From assembly GCF_003073045.1 (NCBI RefSeq), contig NC_037593.1, forward strand, positions 12,966,735-13,030,734: 64,000 nt of DNA. The letters run 5' to 3'. A program made the position numbers and the translations under genes. Source of the stretch: Pomacea canaliculata. Lineage: Eukaryota; Mollusca; Gastropoda; Architaenioglossa; Ampullariidae. Below, one piece after another: positions 11,740 through 23,100 of the stretch. The notes below the pieces were generated by a model. That model was not told the DNA's origin. It saw only the letters and a program-made list of their open reading frames with translations, and did not search any database. Numbering within the stretch: position 1 is the stretch's first letter; each line of letters begins with the position of its first letter.

Positions 11740-12717
11740 GACATTCAAGCCAGTCTCGCTCGTTACCACTCCTAGTCCCTGTCTGCTATAATTCATGTTG
11801 TTTGTTTATCACACTACAGCTTGTGCTCTAATGTGTTTACTTCAGTAGGTGTCAAGGTCGAGACAGCATGCAAACAGATCGTGTAGGCCTGGTTCTATAA
11901 AAAGAGTATATCTTCAAGTAGACTGTGTTTCAGGAAGTGGGGAAAACCTACATTAACACTGGCAGTTCTTTTCTGAACTAGTTTAATAACAGAAGGATAG
12001 TAGGGAGAGAAACAGTGTGTGTACTGCTCACCTAAGCGCTCTATGTATGCCACTGATATAAATAAAAACTATTTTTTTTATTTATAATAACTCTTAAAAT
12101 TCTTTTCTGTGTTCATTTTTCTTAATTCTACACACACTCTGTCATACTCTTCCCCGTGTAGCAGCTATTGTGTACCTCGACATATTGAACATTTGTGACA
12201 CCTACCTGGATCACTTTCATTTTTAGTATTACCAAAATATTTTTAACGGGCTATAAAAATAAAATGGTATAGCATGGTACTTTCTATAAACGTACCATCA
12301 AGGGGGCATTAAACATGACTATAAGTTATTTTCCTCTCGATAAACAAACATTTCCACCGAGAGGCAAGCACTGGGAAGTGAGAACATATGTATAGCTGTC
12401 TAAAACTCGCCTTCAAATGATGCTTATCTTCAAAGTTTTGCTCTCTCAAAGAAAGAAGCTAGTCATGCTGTTAAAAGCATGATGCCAACTTGTTTGCAAC
12501 CACTTTTATCTCTGTCTGTGGAGCACTGTGGCGGGGATTCAGTGACAGTTTAGTCTCCAGCAAAACACAAGACAAGGATGCGGGGAGCGCCACGAGCAAG
12601 GTTCTAAAACGAGAAACAGTTTCTGGTGAGCAGCAGACTGGCAGACAGCACGAAAGGAGGGGAACAGTCGATGTTTACGACAATCAGTGTTTGTGACAAA
12701 TTCTTGTCTGCACGGCA

Positions 12718-12806
12718 AGGTATGTTGTATATGTTGTATATGGTGTATATGTTGTATATGTTGAATATGTTGTATGTGTTGTATGTGTTGTATATGTTGT
12801 ACATGT
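12718..12806 (+). repeat. 9-bp TGTTGTATA minisatellite upstream of gene B
   Basis: About ten imperfect units of TGTTGTATA. A matching but longer array (19,460-19,601) lies upstream of gene C. The open frames it produces (repeating MLY) are a by-product of the 9-bp period. Confidence 0.85.
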
Positions 12807-13328
12807 TCAGTCATTAGGCGTGTCTACACACATATACATTATGCTTATTTCACTCACTGTATTTGTCTGCATATTGTTGTAGGATCAGTCAGCAAGCTTG
12901 TCTGCCCACTTCAGTATATTGTAAACTCAGTAGTTAAAAAAAAATAAAAAGAAAGGGAAAATAAATACTTATTCCATTTGGCTTATTAAGGTTAGTACGT
13001 TTCACAATTAATATATCATGTATTGTTATAATCATCAAAACGTTTACGGCAATAGTGTAGTTTGCAATCGAGTATTGCCTTCAAAATATTCGGTGTGCTA
13101 TCTAGTTTTTCTCTCTGATAAACATGGAAGCATGCGCAACTTCCCTTACATCCATATATACATATAAATGTATGTCTGTTAATGGTTATACAAAACGTAC
13201 ATACAAAACATTCATACCTAATAAACAGCTCATAACTTTCAAGTAATAAGATTATTGTTGAGATCATATTAATACACTTCCTGTCAATGATGTGTCTGTT
13301 TATAAGACCTCGCCTCCTGTCACTTGTA

Positions 13329-16300
13329 ATGGCGCCTGCATGGCTTCTCGTCGCTCTCACCTGGGGTGAGTGTTCTTCATTCTCATCAGTCCTTTTTCAC
13401 GCGAAATCTTCTTAATGTTCATTTCCAGTGAGAACTAAAAGGCGCAATATTGTGTCGGTAATAAGAAGCGATTCATATATCTTTGTATTTACCAGGCATC
13501 GCTTCTCCCATTACAATCAATTCTGTTTTCAAAAAGAACAAACCTCTATTAGATCATTTAGACATCCTTTCCTTCAGTCACCGTTCAGAAAGCTTCATCT
13601 CTTAAGAATCTGCATACAGTAACATCTTTTACACTTATCTTTGGGCAAGAAGCCAATAATCGGGGAAATATTTCAGTACTGACCAAAATATGCTATGAAA
13701 TATATTTCTTCCGTCTGTTAAACTGCAACAGATAAAATCTGGACATTGTTTATTATCAAGAGATAACTCAAAACTGGTGTGAATTCTTGAACTACGCCTA
13801 TAGAGAAATAGTTTTAGAGTTGGAGATCCTGTCATCACGGGGCGCGTGGGTGATGCAGGCCAAGACCTTCAGTGACCACGTGACCAACACCACGCCAGGT
13901 CTGGTCAGTCAGCGGGAGGGAAACAAAGGGCGAAATGCCACATCAAGTCCTAATACATATCTTTAGGGTAACCCTGTTGGCATCGTGTGGATATCGCTGC
14001 ATCACACCTCTTGAGAATCTTCACACGGTTGATAAAGGATATAATTATGTACAATTTTATATCTTTGATATGTCACTCTCTTCGTCTTTTCCTAATACAA
14101 TTAAAGTAATAGCCACTACAAACGCTAACTCAATGACAAATTTTGTAATTAGGTTCCCTGGCAGCCTGTTCCAAAGGAAAGAGCGTTGATGCCGCTGAGA
14201 CAATAGAAACAGATATAAGTAAAGTTGTGAGGTGCAAGGGAAGTAACCTAACACTGTACGAACCAGATCCACGAGTTACCGTTCGTTACGTGTTTCGTGG
14301 AGGAGAAACTCACGCCAGGTCTGGTCAGTCAGCGGGAGGGAAACTAAGGGCGAAATGCCACATCAAGTCCCCATACATATCTTTAGGGTAACCCTGTTGG
14401 CATCGTGTGAATATCTCTGCATCACACCTCTTGAGAAAAATCTTCACACGGTTGATAAAGGATATAATTATGTACAATAATTATTTTATATCTTTGATAT
14501 GTCACTCTTGGCTTTTCGTATTACAATTAAAATAACAGCCACTACAATTTTTGTAACCAGGTACCCTGGCAGCCTTTTTCAAAGGAAAGAGCGTTGATGC
14601 CGCTGAGACAGTAGAAACACACATAAGTAAAGTTGTGAGGTGCAAGGGAAGTAACTTGACACTTAATGAACCAGATCCACGAGTTACCGTTCGTTACGTG
14701 TTTCGTGAAGGAGAAACTCTCGCCAGTGCGTCTGTACCCGCCACGGGAAAGCTTGAGGTAAGTGATAAAGAAATGGACAGATGATGGACGTGCTGATGCG
14801 CCTAACAAATTTCACATTTCTAAATGCTCACGGTTTTTCTCAGGGCCGTCTGATAGTGGACAGCGATGGACGAGTGACTCTGATCGACCTGAAGTCACAT
14901 GACCTCGGGACGTACGGTGTGGAGGTGCAACTGGCTGAAGACAAGCGAATACACAGCATCGGACTGGTCGTCAGGGGTACGAAGAGAGAGAAGCAGTTAA
15001 TCAGAGCTGGATAATGAGTAGTCACGGCTTGTCATTAGTGGTAAAAAGATGGACAGGGGACAAAGAAGGCAGATGGATGAAAATGGCAGTCAGCCAGACC
15101 TAAGAAACGAAGGGATGAATAAAATTAGATATATCAGAAATTTTGAAGATGAATGCTTGAATAAATTTATATTTATGAATATAGATTTTAAATATCTAAT
15201 GCAGATTCGCCTGTAACCGCTGGCGAGCAGTTACTTGTGATGAGCGTGTCACATGACAGTTCTATTCGCCTGACCTGCGGCAATTTCACCTCCTTAGGAT
15301 TTCCGCCCGTTTCAGTCATGTGGAAGGTAAAAATAAATGCCATATGAAACTTGTGTATGTGTGCGATGGATAGAGAGAATGCTATGTTGTTAGTGTGTGT
15401 GTCCGTGTATTTATTCATGTGCACAAGAGAACAATCCAGTGGAGATGAACGTTCTCAGTTCTCTGTTTACAGGATCCCGCAGGTCGAACACTAAGCAGTG
15501 ACGGGTTTAAGGATGAGTACTTTTACCTGGATGTACCTGCCGACACGGCGGACTCTGGTGACTACTGCTGTCAGCTGGACTGCCGAGCCCCCGACTTCTG
15601 TTGTCTTGACGACCAGTCGCCGCTACGGTCGTGCGCAAAAGTGCACGTGCAGACAAACAAGAAGGTCGAGGTCGTGACAAAGGAGAGTGTGTCCCTAGAA
15701 GCCTTTTCACAATTACAGCAGCAAGTCTTGGACTTGGCCAGGAGCCTGCAGGAGTCACATGACGGGGGATGCCGCCAGAATGCTGTGACCGCGATAGCTC
15801 ATATGACTGAACTTCAAGCCAAAACAGACGATTACCTGAACACAGTGAAAAGCTTTGAAAAGAAGCTAGAGAGAAGCCTGGAGAATGTGAAGAACATCAG
15901 CGCAGAGGATCGATTTCAGCTGCAGAGAGAGACCAATCAGATTCTGGAGAACGTTCAACTTCAGTTGGATTACAATATTTCTAAAGCTATGGAAACCTGC
16001 AATGACTTTCAGCAACAGCTAAGAGTTGCACATATGAAGCTCGAGTTAAACCAGACCTCCCTTTCTACAAGTGTAGAAGCCCTGGAACAGAGGTTAGACA
16101 ACGACTTGCTAGAAGTACGTAAAAGTAGTGTTAAGATACAAAATAATCTCGAGACAAACATGAAGTCCATGCAGCGTCTAGACAAGCGACTGGAGGACTT
16201 CTCCAAGGCCGCTGATGAAAGATTTGTACAACTGGAAGCTGAGAGGGAAAACAGAACGGCAAATCTCCAACAAGCAATAAATAACGACGTATCAAAGTTA

Positions 16301-17530
16301 GAAGAAAAACTGTCAGCACTCGAGAGAAGACTGTCAACTTCGGAGGACACTATCAACAGTCATATGACCAGCTCAAGCCAGTCACTTACAAGCTTAGTTT
16401 GGGTGTTGGCGGCACTCGTTAACAAGACAGATGAAGTGACTGAGTGTATGTATATATCTCTGCATCATATCCAAACTGCAAGACTCGTTTGTAATAACTA
16501 ATTGAGCGATGTATTCTTACTATTATTCTCCAAAGACAATATACTCCTCTAAATCCTCCTCCTCCTCCTCCTCCTCTTCCTCCTCCTCCTCATCCTCATC
16601 ATTATCATTTTTGTGACAGATTACACGATTGACGTGAAAAAAACCCTTAGCCCATTGAAAATAAATAACATTTTTCTTCCCTTAGTTCTCTTTCCTTCCA
16701 AATTGTGCACTAAAGATTTGTTTCAATATGTCTTGAAAATATTTGTATTGAAAATGAGTTCCTTGCTGTGTCTTTCAGCACTAAAGCATCAACTAACAAC
16801 ATTGAACAATCAACTGACAGCAATGGAAAATCAGCTGACAGCAAAACGATGTGAGTTGCTTGTTTTCTTTGTATGGAGCTCACATTTATTATATGTTCTT
16901 ATCTAGGTTAAATGTCCCCTTCAGTGGTGTTCTTCAATCAGGACTGTGTATCCTACTGGCGCAAATGAGAGGACATGCTCACGATCATCACCTCCGCGTT
17001 ATCAGGGTACACGGGTACACTCACTCATAGACAAACAAGACACAGGCAGACGTCAGTTATCGCAGTGTATAGACTTTAGAGCTTTTTGCTTCGTGTTTTC
17101 GACTTATTTTTTCTATTACATTACTAACATCGAAAGATTTACACCTAGACGTGAATTAGGGATTGTTATATTTGTACGGTTTTTTTATTTATTGCATGTA
17201 TACTTTGTTTATGTCCTCATGATTTGTGCTTTGTAAACAGGTGAGTCTGGCCGCATAAACTTCTGGCCACATGATCAGCCCAGTGTGCGTCAGCCGAATG
17301 GGGAAGTGAGCAGAACTCACAGAGTTCACGTCGACTTTACCCTCCCCTTCACAACCAAGCCGACGGTTGCTGTTGGTATCACTCGTCTCGACGTAAGCAA
17401 CAAGTTTAATGTGAGGATCGATGTAGGTGTTGATACCATCTCCACTTCCGGTTTCGACATGCATGCCTACCAGTGGAGTGATACACACACCTACAGCGCG
17501 GCTGCCGTCTGGATGGCTTGTAACGTCTGA
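13329..17530 (+). CDS. gene B: secreted Ig-Ig-coiled coil-H-type lectin protein
   Basis: Exons: 13329-13365, 14573-14757, 14844-14976, 15205-15326, 15473-16445, 16779-16850, 17241-17530. They join to 603 aa, nearly a copy of gene A: signal peptide MAPAWLLVALTW, Ig1 (14-118), Ig2 (119-219, DSGDYCCQLDC), coiled coil (220-507) and H-type lectin head (508-603; VDFTLPFTTKPTVAVGI, SGFDMHAYQWSDT). Two differences change the rod: the coil exon is 153 nt shorter than in A, in frame, and the mini-exon is 21 nt (one heptad) longer. The first codons of Ig1 read AFFKG where A and C have ACLKG and ACYKG, so an N-terminal Cys is lost. An extra truncated copy of exon 2 lies upstream (14,165-14,318). Sugar binding and an immune role are inferred from the family, not shown here. 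Confidence 0.85.
13893..14720 (+). repeat. 420-bp local tandem duplication within gene B intron 1/exon 2
   Basis: Two units, 13,893-14,312 and 14,313-14,720, repeat the end of intron 1 and the first part of exon 2. All three borders fall on the word CGCCAG, which suggests microhomology-mediated duplication. Unit 2 leads into the full-length exon 2. The copies differ at several bases and by small indels, so it is not an assembly stutter of identical sequence. Confidence 0.8.
14165..14318 (+). pseudogene. truncated duplicate of gene B exon 2 (Ig1 half)
   Basis: After a good acceptor (CCCTGGCAG) the frame reads ACSKGKSVDAAETIETDISK and on to GGETHA, then the exon is cut at CGCCAG by the duplication junction. 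The first 149 nt match exon 2 of B and C; the last about 30 nt are missing. The junction supplies a GT, but splicing there would give a 154-nt exon that breaks the frame. It keeps the Cys codon that the full exon 2 of gene B has lost. Confidence 0.75.
16554..16604 (+). repeat. TCC-rich microsatellite in gene B intron 5
   Basis: An imperfect (TCC)n/(TCA)n run at the same intron position as the (CAT)n run of gene A. Confidence 0.85.
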
Positions 17531-18471
17531 AGAAGAAGCTGGACAACGAGCAGCGCCTCTTGTTAGCGCATGCCTTCGATTCTCAGACGGATCTCAGATA
17601 TCCATGACCGTTTGTGATTACTTCCTGTTTACTACCGACAACTAAATCTTCAGATATTTTCTAGTTTGAAAGTTGTCTATCTACCAGGTATCGTTCGTGT
17701 CAGCTACACATGGATGATAGATTAGTGCACAGAATAACACTGTCTTAGCGGCGTGTTTCATTTGGCAGACTGAGAAACGGATATATATATATATATATAC
17801 ACACAATATACAATATATAAAATATACAATATATAAAATTCAATTATTTAACCTTTTCTATGTCAATATGTTCACTGACATGTGCGCGCGCACGCACACA
17901 TACACACACACGTACGCACAAACCCAAATGCATATATAAAATTGTGCATACAAATAGTGGCGGGCGGCTTCATAACATTACATAATTCAGCAATCAGACA
18001 GAATAAAACTGTTTCGGCAGCTCTTTTGTAAGAGTGAGCAAGAGGAGGCTTGTTGTCAAGGTTCATTTGTTTGAGCAGGCTACGGTTACTGACCTATGGA
18101 CTGTGCAGCTGTGAACAATGAACTTTGCCATTCATCATATTTGAATTCCACCAAAAACTTTCCAGGATACGCATGTTGTTTCTCTCTCTTTCTCTCTGGA
18201 AGTCGTCCATTGGGAACAGTTCCGGAACTTTCTTTAACTTCATGTTTTCTTAGTCTGTCTCCATCTGAAGCCATTCTCTCTCTTTTCCTCTGAGTCTGTC
18301 GTTGAGTCTCTCTGTTCCTTTGTTTCCATCAATGGTATGTTTCTATGTTTTTTAAAAATATAATTTTCTTTTTGTCATTCATTTTTCTCCATATGTATAT
18401 CGACAAGCTAAGTCTAAGTTTTTGTGTGTTCGCGAATGTGACCATCCAGTGTACAGTTGTGTTGTGTACTC
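17531..18471 (+). other. gene B 3' untranslated/flanking region
   Basis: This stretch follows the gene B stop and contains a TA run (17,780-17,830) and a CA/GC-rich run (17,880-17,920). It is collinear with the gene A flank; no other gene is seen. Confidence 0.5.
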
Positions 18472-18477
18472 AATAAA
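18472..18477 (+). terminator. probable polyadenylation signal of gene B
   Basis: AATAAA in the same conserved context as the gene A signal at 11,734 (CAATAAAGACATTCAAGCCAG here). Confidence 0.45.
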
Positions 18478-19459
18478 GACATTCAAGCCAGTGTCGCTCG
18501 TTACCACTCCTAGTCCCTGTCTGCTATAATTCATGTTGTTTGTGTATCACACTACAGTTTGTGCTCTAATGTGTTTACTTCAGTAGGTGTCAAGGTCGAG
18601 AAAGCATGCAAAACAGATCGTGTAGGCCTCATTCCAGTAAAAGAGTATATCTTCAAGTAGACTCTGTTTCAGGAAGTAGGGAAAACCTACATTAACACTA
18701 GCAGTTCTTTTCTGAACAAGTTTAATAATAGAAGGATAGTAGGGAGAGAAACAGTGTGTGTACTGCTCACCTAAATACTCTATGTATGCCACTGATATAA
18801 ATAAAAACTTTTTTTTTTAAATTTATTTTAACTCTGAAAATTCTTTTCTCTGTTCATTTTTCTTAATTCTACACACACTCTGTCATACGCTGGCCCGTGT
18901 AGTATTTCTTATGTACCATGACATATTACACATTTGTGACACCTACCTGGATCACTTTCGTTGTTATTATTACCAAAATATTTTTACCGGTGTATAATAA
19001 TAATATGCTATAGCATATGGTACTGTCTATAAACGTACCATCAAGGGGAAATGAAAAATGACTATAAGTTAATTTCCTCTCGATAAACAAACATTTCTAC
19101 CGAGAGCCACGCACTGGGAAGTGGAACATATGTATAGCTGTCTAGAACTCGCCTTCAAGTGATGCTTATCTTCAAAGTTTTGCTCTCTCAAAGAAGGAAG
19201 CTAGTCATGCTGTTAAAAGCATAATGACAACTTGTTTGCAACCGCTTTTATCTCTGTCTGTGGAGCACCGTGTCAAGGATTCAGTGACAGTTTAGTCTCC
19301 AGCAAAACACAAGACAAGGATGCGGGGAGCGCCACGAGCCAGGTTCTAACCCAAGAAACAGCTTCTGGTGAGCAGCAGACTGGCAGACAGCACGAAAGGA
19401 GGGGACAGTCGATGTTTACGACAATTGGTGTTTGTGACAAATTCTTGTCTGCACGGCAA

Positions 19460-19601
19460 GGTATGTTGTATATGTTGTATCTGTTGTCTATGTTTTATAT
19501 GTTGTACGTGTTATATATGCTGTATATGTTGTATATGTTGTATATGTTGTATCTGTTGTATCTGTTGTATATGATGTATATGTTGTATAAGTTGTACATG
19601 T
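19460..19601 (+). repeat. 9-bp TGTTGTATA minisatellite upstream of gene C
   Basis: About fifteen imperfect TGTTGTATA units, more than upstream of gene B. It shows that the array length has changed since the duplication. Confidence 0.85.
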
Positions 19602-20128
19602 TCAGTCATTAGGCGTGTCTACACACATATACATTATGCTCATTTCACTCACTGCGTTTGTCTGCATTATGTTGTAGGATCAGTAAGCAAGATTGTTTGC
19701 TCACTACAGTATGTTGTTAACTCAGCAGTTAATGAAATAAAATGAAAGGGAAAATAATTATTCCATTTGGCTTATTATGGTTAGTATGTTTCATAATTAA
19801 TATATCATGTATTGTTATAATCATCAAAACGTTTATAGGCAATAATGTAGTTTGCAATCGATTATTGCCTTAAAAAAATTCGGTGCGCTATCTAGTTTTG
19901 CTCTCTGGTAAACATGGAGGCATGCGCAACTTCCCTTACATCCATATATACATATAAATTATGTCTGTTAATGGTTATACAAAACGTACATACAAAACAT
20001 TCATACCTAATAAAGAACTCATTACTATCAAGTAATAAGATAATTGTTGAGATACTATTAATAGATTTCCTGTTATGTGTTTGTCAATGATGTGTCTGTT
20101 TACAAGACCTCGCCTCCTGTCGCTTGTA

Positions 20129-23100
20129 ATGGCGCCTGCGTGGCTTCTCGTCGCTCTCACCTGGGGTGAGTGTTCTTCATCAAGTCCTCATACATATCTT
20201 TAGAGTAACCCTGTTGGTATCGTGTGGATATCTCTACATCACACCTCTTCAGAAAATCTTCACACGGTTGGTAAAGGATATAATTATGTACAATTTTATA
20301 TCTTTGATATGTCACTCTTGGCTTTCCGTAATACAAGTAAAATAATAGCCACTACAAACGCTTACTCATTACTTAAGTCAAAACTAAATGATCTAACTCA
20401 ATGACAATTTTTGTAAGGTTCCCTGGCAGCCTGTTACAAAGGAGAGAGCGTTGATGCCGCTGAGACAGTAGAAACACATATAAGTAAAGTTGTGAGGTGC
20501 AAGGGAAGTAACTTGACACTGAACGAACCAGATCCACGAGTTACCGTTCGTTACGTGTTTCGTGGAGGAGAAACTCTCGCCAGTGCGTCTGTACCCGCCA
20601 CGGGAAAACTTGAGGTAAGTGATAAATAAATGGACAGATGATGGACGTGCGGATATGATTAACCAATTTCACATTTCTAAATGCTCACGGTTTTTCTCAG
20701 GGCCGTCTGATTGTGGACAGCGATGGACGAGTGACTCTGACCGACCTGAAGTCACATGACCTCGGGACGTACGGTGTGGAGGTGCAACTGGCTGAAGACA
20801 AGCGAATACACAGCATCGGACTGGTCGTCAGGGGTAGGAAGAGAGATAAGCAGTTAAACAGAGCTGAATGATAAGTCATTAGTAGTCAAAAGATAGGGGA
20901 CAAATAAAGTAGAAGGATGAAAATGGCGGTCAGACAGACGTAAGAAACGAAGGGATGAATAAAATGAGATGTATCAGAAATTTTGCAGATGAATGATTGA
21001 ATAAATGTATATTTATGTGTATAGATTTTTGAATATCTAATGCAGATTCACCTGTAACCGCTGGCGGGCAGTTATTTGTGATGAGCGTGTCACATGACAG
21101 TTCTATTCGCCTGACCTGCGGCAATTTCACCTCCTTAGGATTTCCACCCGTTTCAGTCATGTGGAAGGTAAAGATAAAGGCAATATGAAACTTGTGTTTG
21201 TGTGTGAGGGAGAGAGAGAATGCTATGTTGTTAGTGTGTGTGTCCGTGTATTTATGCATGTGCACTAGAGAACAATCCAGTGGAGATGAACGTTCTCAGT
21301 TCTCTGTTAACAGGATCCCGCAGGTCGAACACTAAGCAGTGACGGGTTTAAGGATGAGTACTTTTACCTGGATGTACCTGCCGACACGGCGGACTCTGGT
21401 GACTACTGCTGTCAGCTGGACTGCCGAGCCCCCGACTTCTGTTGTCTTGACGACCAGTCGCCGCTAAGGTCGTGCGCAAAAGTGCACGTGCAGACGAAGA
21501 AGGTAGAGGTCAAGACAAAAGACAGTGTCTCCTTTGAAGCCTTTTCACAGTTACAACAGCAGGTCTTGCACTTGGTGCAGAAGCTGCAAGACTTACAGGA
21601 CAATAATCAACAAAACTCCTGTCAGAGCAGTGCGTCCGCGATGGCTCAGCTGGTTCACCGGCAAGCCAAGTGTGACCAGCTGGACACTTACATTACAAAA
21701 ATAGAGGCTTTGGAAGGGGATATAGTGAGAGACATAGAGAACTTGAAGAACACTACTACAGACGCCAACATTAAACTAGAGAGAGAAACGAACCAGACTT
21801 TGCTGAACTTTCAGCTTCAGGTAGATGACAAGATATCTACAGCTACAGAATCATGTAATGTTGGTCAACAGCAGATAATGACAACAGTTTCTGACAAACT
21901 AGAAGTGTTAGAAACGAGACTAAGCGAGGGCTTAGTTGAGTTACACAATGTTAGTGCCAGTGCCGACGATAGACTGGAGACAAACATGAACCGATCCCTG
22001 GAACATCTCCAGGAATATCAGTTGGAGCTGGGTACTAACATTTCCATAGCTGTGGAATCCTTCAGTAGACTTCAGGAACTTCTACTGACAACAGAAAAAA
22101 GACTGGAAATGAAGATAACAGCAGTTTCAGAAAAAGTGGACAACTTTGAATCCAGACTAAACAAAGATGGAGGCCTTGAATTAAACATAACCACAGCTTT
22201 GAACCAGGCTGAAGATTTGAGACAAAGATTAAACACAATTTCTCGGGCAGCTGACGATCACCGGTCACAGTCTAACAAGCAAATTGGAGAACTTCAAACT
22301 GGACTTGCTGGTCTGCAACAAACAGTAAACAACGTGACGTCACAGTTGGAGAAAACATTCAGACAGGTGACGTCAGATCTCAGGGTTACGATGACCAGCA
22401 ATGTCCAGACATTGACAAACCGAACAGCGAAAACTGAGGCTTCGGGTGTCGGACCTCGAGAAGAAACTGTCAGCCATCGACGAAGATAATCGTTTAAACT
22501 ATTCCACGATCATTGACACGATTTTGAAGGGTATGGGTATTGATATTTTTCTTCTACGATCGTTTAAAGAATACACACACACGCACGCATGCGCGCATAT
22601 CTTAAAATCCTTATCACCATCACAATGATAATAACCATCACCATCCACCACCAGTAGCGTAGTCCTCATGATCCAAACATCATGAAATATTTGTAATGTT
22701 TTTCTCGATGATCGAACCAGTGTGGTTTGTGGAAGAACAATGTTTAACTATTTTCGTTCTTTCAGGTCAGTGTCCTACGAAGAACGGCTTCGTGTTTTAC
22801 AGGGGAGCCTGCTTGAAGGTTTCAACGGCACGAGTGAGCTACGATTCTGCAGTATCACTCTGCGCGAGAGACGATGCTCACCTGTTCGAGGTCAAGTCGG
22901 CCATTTTAGACGAGGAGCGAGTGCGTTACGCTGTTAACAAAACAGGTAAACTGTGAGTGTGGAGTCAGAGTGAAAATGTATTTACACATTTTCAAATTTT
23001 GTTAACGAGCAACCAGGTAAAACCCAAGATTAATGAGTAAGTGTATTTGAAGGTTCTTCATGAAGCACATTAATATGACAAAAAAGGGAAGAGGCTGAGG

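Larger units (their letters stand above)
11500..12900 (+). repeat. intergenic part of the tandem duplication, copy 1
   Basis: This segment is very similar to 18,180-19,700. It runs from the 3' flank of one lectin gene into the 5' flank of the next, including the blocks around CAAGGATGCGGGGAGCGCC and CACGAAAGGAGGGG and the 9-bp minisatellite. It shows that the duplicated unit (about 7 kb) included both gene and promoter-side DNA. Part of it could be a non-coding first exon, which I cannot prove. Confidence 0.7.
18180..19700 (+). repeat. intergenic part of the tandem duplication, copy 2
   Basis: The counterpart of 11,500-12,900, linking the 3' flank of gene B to the 5' flank of gene C. Order and sequence are conserved with scattered substitutions and short indels. 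Confidence 0.7.

Noticed and set aside
12539-12817. Open frames with repeating MLY or YNI peptides on both strands
   Set aside because: They follow from the 9-bp period of the TGTTGTATA minisatellite, which has no stop in several frames.
13300-13310. TATA-like word TTTATAAG before the gene B start codon
   Set aside because: The matching positions in genes A and C read CACAAG and TACAAG, so it is not conserved and lies too close to the ATG.
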